Assembly: GCF_938039775.1 (NCBI RefSeq)
Contig: NZ_CALHTQ010000085.1
Span: forward strand, 1-10,029
DNA length: 10,029 nucleotides
From: an uncultured Mogibacterium sp.
GTDB taxonomy: Bacteria > Bacillota_A > Clostridia > Peptostreptococcales > Anaerovoracaceae
Reading direction: 5' to 3'
Shown: positions 1 to 6,260 of the stretch, in pieces
Layout: every line of letters starts with the position of its first letter
Position numbering within the stretch: position 1 is the first letter of the stretch
The notes under the pieces: generated by a model
Told to the model about the DNA's origin: nothing
What the model saw: the letters and a program-made list of their open reading frames with translations, nothing else
Databases searched by the model: none
Program-made: the position numbers and the translations under genes

Positions 1-872
1 ATAGTTACTGTCTTGAACATACCGCCGTCGCCATCCCAGTTGTCATCTTCAACTACTGGTGTGCCAGTGATAGTTGTTCCGTCGAAGCTGAGTCCCTTAG
101 GGAGTCCTTCAATCTTTGTCTCCATCTGAGCATCCTTGTCGAGGCTTGTTACTGTAGCTGGTTTGATTGGCACGCCCTGTGTCCACTTAGGTCTGCCTGG
201 CTCATCGAGAACTGTCTCAATTACCTTGCTATCTACCTCTACCTCTGGAAGCTCCTCTTCTGCATCAGGAGCTGGCTTCTTAACGTTAACCAACACGATT
301 GCCTTGCCCTTCTTGTCGATTCCATCTACGGAGAACTCGAGCACTGCCTTGGTCATGCCAACCTTTGACAGATCAGGCTTCTGAACGACTTTAACCTTTA
401 CGGAGCCATCGTCTGGAATGTTGCTGAACTTAGCCTTGTAATCCTCAAGTGTTGGAGCCTTACCATCTACATCGATTGGCTTCGCATTTACTCTCTGAGG
501 TGAAAATGCTACTCCACCATCCTCGTCATCATCCGCGATTCCGTCATGGTCTTTATCTCTGTATATCCAATATGTGTACTTTCTAACCAGTAGCTTACCG
601 TTCTTCTTAGCCTTGAACTTCATAGTAACTGTCTTGAACATACCGCCATCACCATCCCAGCTATCGTCTTCAATGACTGGTGTTCCAGTGATAGTTGTTC
701 CGTCGAAGCTGAGTCCCCTAGGAAGCCCCTCGATTGTTGTCAGCATCTCTGCATCCTTGTCGAGGCTAGTCACTGTCGCTGGTTTGATAGCTACACGCTC
801 AGTCCACTTAGGTCTGCCTGGCTCGTCGAGGACTGTCTCGATTACCTTACTATTTACCTCTACCTCAGGAAG
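1..872 (-). repeat. 621-bp (207-residue) tandem coding repeat, one full unit and part of a second
   Basis: Within the large flavoprotein gene, the unit beginning LPEVEV at residue 705 restarts at residue 912, exactly 207 residues later. The DNA at 1-251 matches 622-872 at a constant 621-bp offset with no indels and long identical stretches. Each unit seems to have two modules. The first is a putative-Ig type module with G-L-P-x-G-L-S-F-D-G and I-T-G-T-P, ending in an Asp-rich, calcium-loop-like stretch (DKDHDGIADDDEDG, residues 810-823). The second is a Rib/alpha-like module (about 825-903). Such repeats normally act as stalks lifting functional domains through the wall. More copies may lie beyond the left edge. 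Confidence 0.9.
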
Positions 873-2984
873 ATTCTCCTCAGGTTCAGTGGTTCCTGGG
901 TTATCGTTATTTCCACCTGTATTCTCAACAAGCTGCTTGTCTGCCTCTGTGCCAGATAGCTGGAACGTTACGAACAGTGCTGGTGGTGCATTAGGGTTCT
1001 CATCGTTAACTACTGTGTACTTAACCTTTTTATTTACAGGCTTCTTATCTGTTGTGTACTCGTAGCGATGTCCTTCCTTTGAAACCAGACGCACCTTAAC
1101 ATTTTCAAACTCGAACGCTGTCGGTGCGTCGACAACCTGCTGGTCATCGATCTTGCGGTCATCTACTGAATCCATCTTTACAGAGTCTATCTTGTACCAC
1201 TTCGAACCGTCCTTGCTGTACTCAAGTCCTACGATATAGTCTCTGCTGTAACGTCCAACTAGGATTCTGAAGCTGTCATATGATAGCGATTCCTTGTGAA
1301 CCACTCTCGCCTTGATGACCTTCTTGTCACCGTATGCCTTGAGGTCACTGCCATTTTCGATTGCATTTCCGTCCTCATCTGTGATACTGAGTCCGTTTGC
1401 TGCAAAATCATTCCACGAAGCTTCCGATACTGTTCCGTCCTTCTTAACAATCTTTGCCTTAAGCTCAGAGAAATCAACTGTGCTACCAGCGTTAACCTCT
1501 ACTGTCTTGGTCTTAGGCGATACGATTGCAACTTCCTTCACATCTGAGTTAGTTCTGTGGTCATTAGCAGACTTGCTGCTAGCTTCCTTGGTCGCTGCAG
1601 AAATTCCGCTCGCACTGACAGTAGCACCTGTTACGCTATCGAACATCTTCTTACCCTCATAGCGGTCACCCATGTAAGCCTTTACTGTTCTCGACATGAG
1701 TGTGAGGTCAGACTCTGTGTTCTTGCCAGAAAGTCCGTTAAGCATACTTACATACTTATCTCCAAAGAGCTCCTTGACCTTAGCCTTAGGATCACTGCTC
1801 TTTCTAATAGCTTCAAAATACTCACGGTATAGTCCCATCTTAGCGATGTTCCAACGACCTTCCTTGCCCTTTAGGAAAGGTAATACGCGCTCTGCCTTAC
1901 TTCTAAATGGTCCCATATCGTCGCGATAGTCTTCGCCTATTCCGACTCTTAGGCTATCGATCTCGCCGTCCTTAACTGTTACGTAAGTCTTGATTCCACC
2001 TGGATTGAGGTATCCGATACCAATTCCCGTGTATTCTCCATCCTTTAGCTTATCTCCTGGATAGTGCTTACGTAGTGCTGCATCAACATATGCTGGTTCT
2101 CCAGTCTCAGGGTTAACTGCTGGAGTTGTGTTATCTGTGCTTGGCTTAGTGTCTTCGCTTGGCTTGCTCGGATTGCTACTAGCATTTGTTACGTTAGACT
2201 TGCCAGCACCTGCAAGCGCATTCCTTACCGCATCGATAATTCCACGGCTAGAATAAGTAGCACCAGAAACTGTGTCCACGCTCTTGCCTGGACTTCCTAG
2301 TAGTCTACCGATTACAGCCTTTGCACGGTTAAAGAAAGGTGCATCGTCGCTGTGCGAAAGTATGTCTACGCTAGTAATATTACCGCCAGAAACGGTTACA
2401 CGAACTCTAATCGGACCATTGAAGCCCTGACCTGAACCAGTGTAAACTCCGTCATTTAGATTAGCACTTCCAATAGCAAACGAACCTGCAGCATTGCCCT
2501 TTCTGCCCTTAGCAGCTCTAGCATCTTTCTTGACTGGCGTTACCTTCGCCTGCTGCTTCGATCCAGCCTTGCTTAGAGCATCAGCAACTGCCTTCTTAAT
2601 CGCATTCGAAGAGATAGTCGCTCCCGAAACAGAGTCAACGTTTACATTGCCACTGCTCAGTATCTTGCCTATGACAGCTTTCGCCCTGTTAAAATACTCT
2701 GGCGTTTCTGTCTGAGATACAACTTTGATATCTGTCAGCTTTCCCCCCTTAACGGTGATGCGAACAGTAAGGGGCCCACCGTAACCGGTTGCAGTACCCT
2801 CGTATTCTCCATCCTTGAGGCTATCTGTGGAAACTTCAGAACCTATCGCCTGAGATTCCTTGGCAGCCTTCTCTCTAGCAGCGTTGTTCTTCTCTACGAC
2901 TGTAACAGCCGAGTATGCCATCGCAACCGTTACAGCTGCGGCAACAACAAAGGACAGCACCCCCTTGAAACCTGTAGTCTTCAT
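1..2984 (-). CDS. Exported tri-flavinylated FMN-binding protein with surface repeats (3' end outside window)
   Basis: The reading frame is open from ATG at 2984 to the left edge, giving 994 codons without a stop; the C-terminus is missing. AGGAGG sits 4 bases before the start. Residues about 7-30 are one hydrophobic segment followed by charged residues, fitting an uncleaved membrane anchor or signal peptide; there is no lipobox cysteine. Three FMN_bind-type domains follow (about 57-138, 177-258, 314-467). Each ends in the flavinylation motif, D-S-V-S-G-A-T, D-T-V-S-G-A-T and D-S-V-T-G-A-T, placing candidate FMN-threonine bonds at T123, T243 and T455. In this family ApbE transfers FMN from FAD to that threonine outside the membrane, and the flavins relay electrons. 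Residues about 480-700 form a beta-rich region I do not recognise. From 705 on come 207-residue Ig/Rib-like repeats. A role in extracellular electron transfer or surface redox is inferred; partners and ApbE are not in the window. The flavin domains are secure; the electron acceptor is unknown. Confidence 0.92.
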   Translation of the reverse strand, partial: MKTTGFKGVLSFVVAAAVTVAMAYSAVTVVEKNNAAREKAAKESQAIGSEVSTDSLKDGEYEGTATGYGGPLTVRITVKGGKLTDIKVVSQTETPEYFNRAKAVIGKILSSGNVNVDSVSGATISSNAIKKAVADALSKAGSKQQAKVTPVKKDARAAKGRKGNAAGSFAIGSANLNDGVYTGSGQGFNGPIRVRVTVSGGNITSVDILSHSDDAPFFNRAKAVIGRLLGSPGKSVDTVSGATYSSRGIIDAVRNALAGAGKSNVTNASSNPSKPSEDTKPSTDNTTPAVNPETGEPAYVDAALRKHYPGDKLKDGEYTGIGIGYLNPGGIKTYVTVKDGEIDSLRVGIGEDYRDDMGPFRSKAERVLPFLKGKEGRWNIAKMGLYREYFEAIRKSSDPKAKVKELFGDKYVSMLNGLSGKNTESDLTLMSRTVKAYMGDRYEGKKMFDSVTGATVSASGISAATKEASSKSANDHRTNSDVKEVAIVSPKTKTVEVNAGSTVDFSELKAKIVKKDGTVSEASWNDFAANGLSITDEDGNAIENGSDLKAYGDKKVIKARVVHKESLSYDSFRILVGRYSRDYIVGLEYSKDGSKWYKIDSVKMDSVDDRKIDDQQVVDAPTAFEFENVKVRLVSKEGHRYEYTTDKKPVNKKVKYTVVNDENPNAPPALFVTFQLSGTEADKQLVENTGGNNDNPGTTEPEENLPEVEVNSKVIETVLDEPGRPKWTERVAIKPATVTSLDKDAEMLTTIEGLPRGLSFDGTTITGTPVIEDDSWDGDGGMFKTVTMKFKAKKNGKLLVRKYTYWIYRDKDHDGIADDDEDGGVAFSPQRVNAKPIDVDGKAPTLEDYKAKFSNIPDDGSVKVKVVQKPDLSKVGMTKAVLEFSVDGIDKKGKAIVLVNVKKPAPDAEEELPEVEVDSKVIETVLDEPGRPKWTQGVPIKPATVTSLDKDAQMETKIEGLPKGLSFDGTTITGTPVVEDDNWDGDGGMFKTVT

Positions 2985-2988
2985 CTTT

Positions 2989-2994
2989 CCTCCT
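2989..2994 (-). promoter_or_regulatory. Ribosome binding site of the flavoprotein gene
   Basis: AGGAGG lies 4 bases upstream of ATG at 2984, within the longer match ACAGGAGGAAAG. This supports that start over later in-frame starts and keeps the hydrophobic N-terminal segment in the protein. Confidence 0.85.
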
Positions 2995-3015
2995 GTGAGT
3001 GAATAGTATTATATT

Positions 3016-3032
3016 TATAAGTTAAACTTATA
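3016..3032. repeat. 8+1+8 inverted repeat in the flavoprotein leader
   Basis: TATAAGTT-A-AACTTATA is a perfect inverted repeat with a single central base. It lies between the 18-bp palindrome and the ribosome binding site. It could be a second regulator site or a weak RNA hairpin; being wholly AT-rich, it is less convincing than the 18-bp palindrome. Confidence 0.5.
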
Positions 3033-3041
3033 TTACAAAAG

Positions 3042-3059
3042 TTAGTTCAATTGAACTAA
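3042..3059. promoter_or_regulatory. 18-bp perfect palindrome, candidate operator
   Basis: TTAGTTCAATTGAACTAA is a perfect 9+9 palindrome just downstream of the predicted -10 element, in or next to the expected transcription start. A dimeric repressor bound there would block the flavoprotein promoter. Size and position fit winged-helix repressors such as the MarR family, but no regulator gene is visible and the family is a guess. Confidence 0.55.
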
Positions 3060-3069
3060 TGTATAATGT

Positions 3070-3098
3070 ATTTTAATGCAAATAGCACAAAGTTGCAA
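3070..3098 (-). promoter_or_regulatory. Predicted sigma-A-type promoter of the flavoprotein gene
   Basis: On the minus strand TTGCAA (3093-3098) is followed after exactly 17 bases by TAAAAT (3070-3075), each close to consensus. It lies downstream of the terminator at 3157-3195, so the flavoprotein gene appears to be transcribed independently of the 256-residue gene upstream. The leader is about 75-80 bases. Confidence 0.5.
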
Positions 3099-3156
3099 TA
3101 ATTTTTTACACCAATATATTTACTTTTTTTGTCTAGAATTTAGGGGTAAAAACACA

Positions 3157-3195
3157 ACTTTAAAAGAGTGGGCACAAGGCCCACCCTTTTAAAGT
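3157..3195 (-). terminator. Rho-independent terminator of the 256-residue protein gene
   Basis: A 17-bp stem (arms 3157-3173 and 3179-3195) encloses a 5-base loop. Read on the minus strand all 17 positions pair, with one G-U wobble, and a run of T (TGTGTTTTTA) follows. On the plus strand the wobble becomes an A-C mismatch and no T-run follows, so the signal serves the minus strand. Confidence 0.85.
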
Positions 3196-3242
3196 GTGTG
3201 TGTAAAAAAAAGGAATTCAAGCTTATGAATACTCTAATCCTA

Positions 3243-4013
3243 CTACATTGTACCATCGATATAGTAACCGAATGGTATGACTCTTTCGAATGCGATTTTC
3301 TGCCAATCTTCCTTAAAGTTCTCAATATCCGTTAGGAAGAAGCCTGGATCCATGAAACGAATAATTATGTAATTCGAATTCTTCTGGTCCCATGCATTGC
3401 CACGGCTGAAATCGATTCCATGACCTGTATTCTTAGTTACGATTGCTTCGAGCAGATGTGCCGTAATGGAATTAATCGGTACAGACATATCTGGCTTATC
3501 GAAGAAACCCTTCTTATTTTCGCTTGTGTATATAGCAAAGTTGTTGATAGATCCGCCTGCAACACAGACAACCCTCTTGATCTGATCTATATCTACCTCG
3601 TGCTTTGCACCTACAATCTTGTTACCGCGAAGCTTAATCTGCTTCTCCTTAAGCGAATGCCCCAATGTAACATCTATGCTACCGATGTTATTAGGGAATT
3701 CCTTTCCAAGCTTATGAGCAGCGAAGGCAACGAGCAGAGTCTTGGTCTCCCTTATGTTATGTCCTTCATAATGCGGATTAGTGTCCAGCGTTATATCAAT
3801 GCTCTTCTTGAGCGGATCTACACTTGTGAACATAAGCATATAATTGTCGTTAGAATTACAGTATCTCGTATGATGAATAGTCAGAACATCATCGAAATCA
3901 ATCTCGAGTACACCTTTCTTCTTATGTGTGTAAGTGCAGCCATCACTACGCACCTCAAGGGTATAGTTAGGGTTCTCAAATTTCACAACATCGGTATCAA
4001 ATAAACTAATCAT
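3243..4013 (-). CDS. Hypothetical protein, possible duplicated PH-like domains
   Basis: I do not recognise this 256-residue protein. It starts at ATG 4013 with AAGGAG 6 bases upstream and ends in TAG before a strong terminator. It has no signal peptide, lipobox or membrane helix, so it is probably cytosolic. Residues about 15-110 and 112-200 have a similar layout: beta-strands with alternating hydrophobic residues, then a helix (ETKTLLVAFAAHKLGKEF in the first half, INSITAHLLEAIV in the second). This suggests two tandem PH-like or similar beta-sandwich domains; that is inference from pattern. The tail (201-256) is aromatic-rich (NYIIIRFMDPGFFLTDIENF). It is transcribed alone, with its own promoter region and terminator, and its neighbours give no clue to its job. 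An opposing 194-codon frame is judged a shadow. Confidence 0.8.
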   Translation of the reverse strand: MISLFDTDVVKFENPNYTLEVRSDGCTYTHKKKGVLEIDFDDVLTIHHTRYCNSNDNYMLMFTSVDPLKKSIDITLDTNPHYEGHNIRETKTLLVAFAAHKLGKEFPNNIGSIDVTLGHSLKEKQIKLRGNKIVGAKHEVDIDQIKRVVCVAGGSINNFAIYTSENKKGFFDKPDMSVPINSITAHLLEAIVTKNTGHGIDFSRGNAWDQKNSNYIIIRFMDPGFFLTDIENFKEDWQKIAFERVIPFGYYIDGTM

Positions 4014-4019
4014 GTAGTT

Positions 4020-4025
4020 CTCCTT
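4020..4025 (-). promoter_or_regulatory. Ribosome binding site of the 256-residue protein gene
   Basis: AAGGAG lies 6 bases before ATG at 4013 and fixes the start. Confidence 0.75.
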
Positions 4026-4104
4026 ATATCATCTGATATCTATTGACTATGTCCATGAATATGTAAAGATAATCGTTTTAACGTTTATTTTACTTTACGT
4101 CGTA

Positions 4105-4133
4105 ATTATAAGCCTATTTTGCCTATATGTCTT
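4105..4133 (-). promoter_or_regulatory. Possible promoter of the 256-residue protein gene
   Basis: A perfect minus-strand TATAAT (4105-4110) has AAGACA (4128-4133; four of six matches to TTGACA) 17 bases upstream. The rest of the 197-bp gap 4014-4210 is very AT-rich and holds no gene. I found no convincing terminator hairpin for the transporter gene ending at 4211, so readthrough is possible. A short direct repeat, TAGTGC, occurs twice near 4160-4180. Confidence 0.4.
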
Positions 4134-4210
4134 TAGTTTTTTTCAAAAAGTGAATATTAGTGCGAAAATAGTGCAAATTTTTCCGTTTTTTGGTACTTTT
4201 TTGCCTTGTG

Positions 4211-5119
4211 CTATTCACATTCCGACGCTCTTATGAAGCTTTTTGATTTCTCAGGCATATTAATCATTGCGATTGAAACCATAACTAGGATGATCCCGAT
4301 GACACTCCACGGACCTAGCTCTTCTCCGAAGAGGAATGTACCAAATAGCGTCGCTGCGACATTTTCCACCGAAGATAAAATTGGCGCATACGACACATGT
4401 TTCAGTCTAGATATTGCGAAGCCATACATGAAATACGGAAGAGCCACTGAGGTAGCGCCGTTGATGATGCTGATTATCGCTAGTTTTCCATCCACATGAA
4501 ACTCGCCGATGCCTACAATTGGTCCATATATAAGGAGTGCGATAAGGCCAAATACCATCGTGTAGAATGTCATCCCTACTGGCTCTTCCGACTGACCTCC
4601 AAGCCTACTCGTAATCGCTAGGCTTGCAAAGCAGAATCCGCATATAAGCCCCATGAATATTCCGTATAGCGATAACTTCCCAAGGTCGAACACCCCTCCT
4701 GTCGCCGTAAATGTAACTCCCGTGATAGTCACGCACATGGCTATGACTTTTTTGAAGGTAGGCTTTTCCTTAAATATAAAGAACGACATAATCGCCACGG
4801 TTATCGGCGAAGTGTAGACCAGTACTACTGCGCTTGCCATACCGAGTTTACCTATTGCCGTGAAATACGCCACGTTGAATACCGCCTGTGTGATAACGCC
4901 CTGTACGCAGGCTATCTTGAAACCACGTCTACTGAGTTTGAAACTCTTTCGCCCTTTCATGATCATGAACGGCAGGATGACAAGAATCGCACAAAGCACT
5001 CGCAGGATTGACATCGTCACTGGCGGGATGCCGTACGCTCTATATAGATGTGAATAAATTCCGGTCGTGCCCCAGAGGGTGCCGGAAAGCATGATGAAAA
5101 TTGCTCCGTTCTTAATCAT
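4211..5119 (-). CDS. DMT superfamily (EamA-type) membrane transporter
   Basis: This 302-residue protein has about ten hydrophobic helices in two EamA repeats (about 5-139 and 150-287), the usual size and layout of drug/metabolite transporters in the cytoplasmic membrane. Recognisable signatures are the first helix with SGTLWGTTGIYS, the end of the first repeat with SPITVAIMSFFIFKEKPT, and the closing SSVENVAATLFGTFLFGEE followed by a Gly-rich last helix. The family exports amino acids, metabolites or drugs; the substrate cannot be read from sequence. ATG at 5119 is one base after the TAA of the lipoprotein gene, and there is no good ribosome binding site of its own, so translation is probably coupled to that gene. 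The C-terminal tail is short and charged. Confidence 0.9.
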   Translation of the reverse strand: MIKNGAIFIMLSGTLWGTTGIYSHLYRAYGIPPVTMSILRVLCAILVILPFMIMKGRKSFKLSRRGFKIACVQGVITQAVFNVAYFTAIGKLGMASAVVLVYTSPITVAIMSFFIFKEKPTFKKVIAMCVTITGVTFTATGGVFDLGKLSLYGIFMGLICGFCFASLAITSRLGGQSEEPVGMTFYTMVFGLIALLIYGPIVGIGEFHVDGKLAIISIINGATSVALPYFMYGFAISRLKHVSYAPILSSVENVAATLFGTFLFGEELGPWSVIGIILVMVSIAMINMPEKSKSFIRASECE

Positions 5120-5120
5120 A

Positions 5121-5957
5121 TTATTTCTCGCTCAGTTTAGTTATCGCCTGGTCATACGAGATAGAGAGCGCATCATTGAAGCTGAACTTCTTCCAGAGCG
5201 ACACGTTGTTCTCCTCTCTATTAGTACTGAAGATGATGGCTTTATCGAGCTGGGCAAATGAATTTGTGAATGATTTACTACCATCTGCATTTGATACGGT
5301 TTTGCCGTTTCTCTTGTATACATCTGTGATTTTACCATTATCATCATGTCCAACGACGTTAGTTAGAGTTTGGACGAGTTCAAGCTTTGAATTCTTCATC
5401 GTATACTTGTGTATATTGTAAAACATGCTATCGTCGCCGTTTGAATCATATATGTACAGAGTATTTGCCTCTTTGCCCTTGTATACGACATATGAAGTTC
5501 CCGCTGCAGCTTGCTGGTCTGCAAGCTTGCCATTATATGCACCTTCATTAAAGCCATCGTAGCTGAGCTCTGCAGCTCCCTTACCGTTATATGTATAGAT
5601 ATGCATCTGTGCATCAAACTCATTATTCGCTGTGAAGAAAAACAGCTCCGGAATTTTATCTCCATCTACATCACATAGGGAAATCGGTCTATCTATGCCT
5701 CGGCTATTATATGTATCCTTGCCCGGAACGGTCTGCCAAGAGTAGGCATTGATAGCGCTCTGATTCTGCTCTATAACCGTCTTGTACGCTTGGTACGCAG
5801 CCTTTCTCTTCTGCTCTAGCTTCTCTGTCACACTTGCCTTTGACGGTTTCTTCTCTTCTTTCTTAGGCTCTTTCTTGCCACAGGCTGTAAGTGAAAATAC
5901 GAGCATTAGAGATATTAAAATAGTGAAAAGAGCTCTTATACGAATTTGCTTGTTCAT
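5121..5957 (-). CDS. Lipoprotein with Asp-rich VCBS/FG-GAP-like calcium-loop motifs
   Basis: A 278-residue exported lipoprotein. The N-terminus (MNKQIRIR) is basic, then comes a hydrophobic stretch ending in the lipobox L-T-A-C, so Cys26 should be lipidated and residues 1-25 removed by signal peptidase II. A Lys/Glu-rich linker (27-52) follows, then a helix (about 43-72) and a beta-rich domain. DVDGDKIPEL at 96-105 matches the calcium-loop pattern of FG-GAP/VCBS-like repeats; D-S-N-G-D-D (171-176) and G-H-D-D-N-G (203-208) may be further loops. Proteins of this style are common in Clostridia and mostly uncharacterised, so the function is unknown. It is first in an operon with the EamA transporter, 1 base apart. 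It could be a binding or wall-associated partner of that transporter, but nothing in the sequence proves this. Confidence 0.88.
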   Translation of the reverse strand: MNKQIRIRALFTILISLMLVFSLTACGKKEPKKEEKKPSKASVTEKLEQKRKAAYQAYKTVIEQNQSAINAYSWQTVPGKDTYNSRGIDRPISLCDVDGDKIPELFFFTANNEFDAQMHIYTYNGKGAAELSYDGFNEGAYNGKLADQQAAAGTSYVVYKGKEANTLYIYDSNGDDSMFYNIHKYTMKNSKLELVQTLTNVVGHDDNGKITDVYKRNGKTVSNADGSKSFTNSFAQLDKAIIFSTNREENNVSLWKKFSFNDALSISYDQAITKLSEK

Positions 5958-5963
5958 GGTGTT

Positions 5964-5970
5964 CCTCCTT
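5964..5970 (-). promoter_or_regulatory. Ribosome binding site of the lipoprotein gene
   Basis: AAGGAGG lies 6 bases upstream of ATG at 5957 and decides that start; it probably also serves the coupled transporter gene. Confidence 0.8.
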
Positions 5971-5979
5971 GTATTAACT

Positions 5980-6143
5980 TCACAGCTCTTGTCTTAGACT
6001 TTCGCAAATTTCCGCCATTTCTAGCATATCTTCTTCTGGAACGAGTTCCGCAAGGTCATATTCGAGCGGATTATCGGATTATTGTCTCGTAAATTATACC
6101 ATAGTTGAGTTCGGTGTTTGGCAAGTCTGGTTCGGTTTCTTTG
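5980..6143 (-). pseudogene. Probable decayed 3' end of a gene, frameshifted by an 8-bp duplication
   Basis: On the minus strand a 33-codon frame ending in TGA at 5980 reads like a protein C-terminus (NPLEYDLAELVPEED, then MLEMAEICESLRQEL) but has no start: TAA closes it at 6079-6081. At that point the 8-mer ATAATCCG is tandemly duplicated. Removing one copy joins it to a second open frame running back to a stop at 6144-6146, giving about 51 continuous residues including LAKHRTQLWYNLRDNNP. This looks like a relic disrupted by slippage. I cannot name the family. The relic overlaps the lipoprotein leader and possibly its promoter. Chance open frames in such a short stretch remain possible. Confidence 0.4.
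6093..6101 (-). promoter_or_regulatory. Possible extended -10 promoter of the lipoprotein-transporter operon
   Basis: The minus strand carries TGGTATAAT, a perfect TATAAT (6093-6098) with the TG-n extension. The -35 side is weak: TTGCCA is present but at a 20-base spacing. The predicted leader is about 130 bases and includes the gene relic. Confidence 0.4.
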
Positions 6144-6179
6144 CTATATGCATACGAAAATGTTATTTCGACTAGTCAG

Positions 6180-6213
6180 TTGAAAATTGCTGATATGAGG
6201 TTTATTCTATAAT
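6180..6213 (+). promoter_or_regulatory. Possible promoter of the 132-residue protein gene
   Basis: TTGAAA (6180-6185) is followed after 17 bases by TATTCT (6203-6208), which overlaps a perfect TATAAT at 6208-6213. Either hexamer could be the -10 element. It lies about 50 bases before the gene's start. Confidence 0.4.
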
Positions 6214-6249
6214 AAGAAAAAATTGGTTGCATACTTAGAGGTATGGGTC

Positions 6250-6255
6250 AGGAGG
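6250..6255 (+). promoter_or_regulatory. Ribosome binding site that decides the 6261 start
   Basis: AGGAGG is 5 bases before ATG at 6261 and 5 bases after the in-frame ATG at 6243, so translation should begin at 6261. Confidence 0.75.
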
Positions 6256-6260
6256 TTAAG

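Noticed and set aside
237..251. LPEVEV as a possible sortase (LPXTG-like) signal.
   Set aside because: It is the start of each 207-residue repeat unit, recurs, has no Thr-Gly, and is not followed by a hydrophobic stretch and a basic tail.
574..1065. A 163-codon plus-strand open frame (and a smaller one at 136-384).
   Set aside because: They lie opposite the flavoprotein repeats, share the repeat period and have no ribosome binding site. The minus frame is continuous over 994 codons with clear domains.
3061..3067. Plus-strand TATAAT at 3062-3067 as a promoter.
   Set aside because: There is no -35 match at 16-18 bases upstream and no plus-strand gene downstream.
3420..4004. A 194-codon plus-strand open frame.
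   Set aside because: It is almost wholly opposite the 256-residue minus gene, which has a good ribosome binding site and terminator. The plus frame's composition (many Cys, Ile, Arg) is shadow-like.
4140..4210. T-rich stretch after the transporter gene as a terminator.
   Set aside because: No stem of useful length precedes a T-run on the minus strand; only weak A/T pairing was found.
5980..6143. The gene relic as a fragment of a transposon-encoded protein such as TnpV.
   Set aside because: Only a loose resemblance in the spacing of His, Arg, Leu and acidic residues. No inverted repeats or other element parts are present, so no family was assigned.
6243..6260. The earlier start codon at 6243 for the 132-residue gene.
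   Set aside because: A strong AGGAGG lies between this ATG and the one at 6261, at ideal spacing for the latter; the upstream GAGG is only a base or two from 6243.
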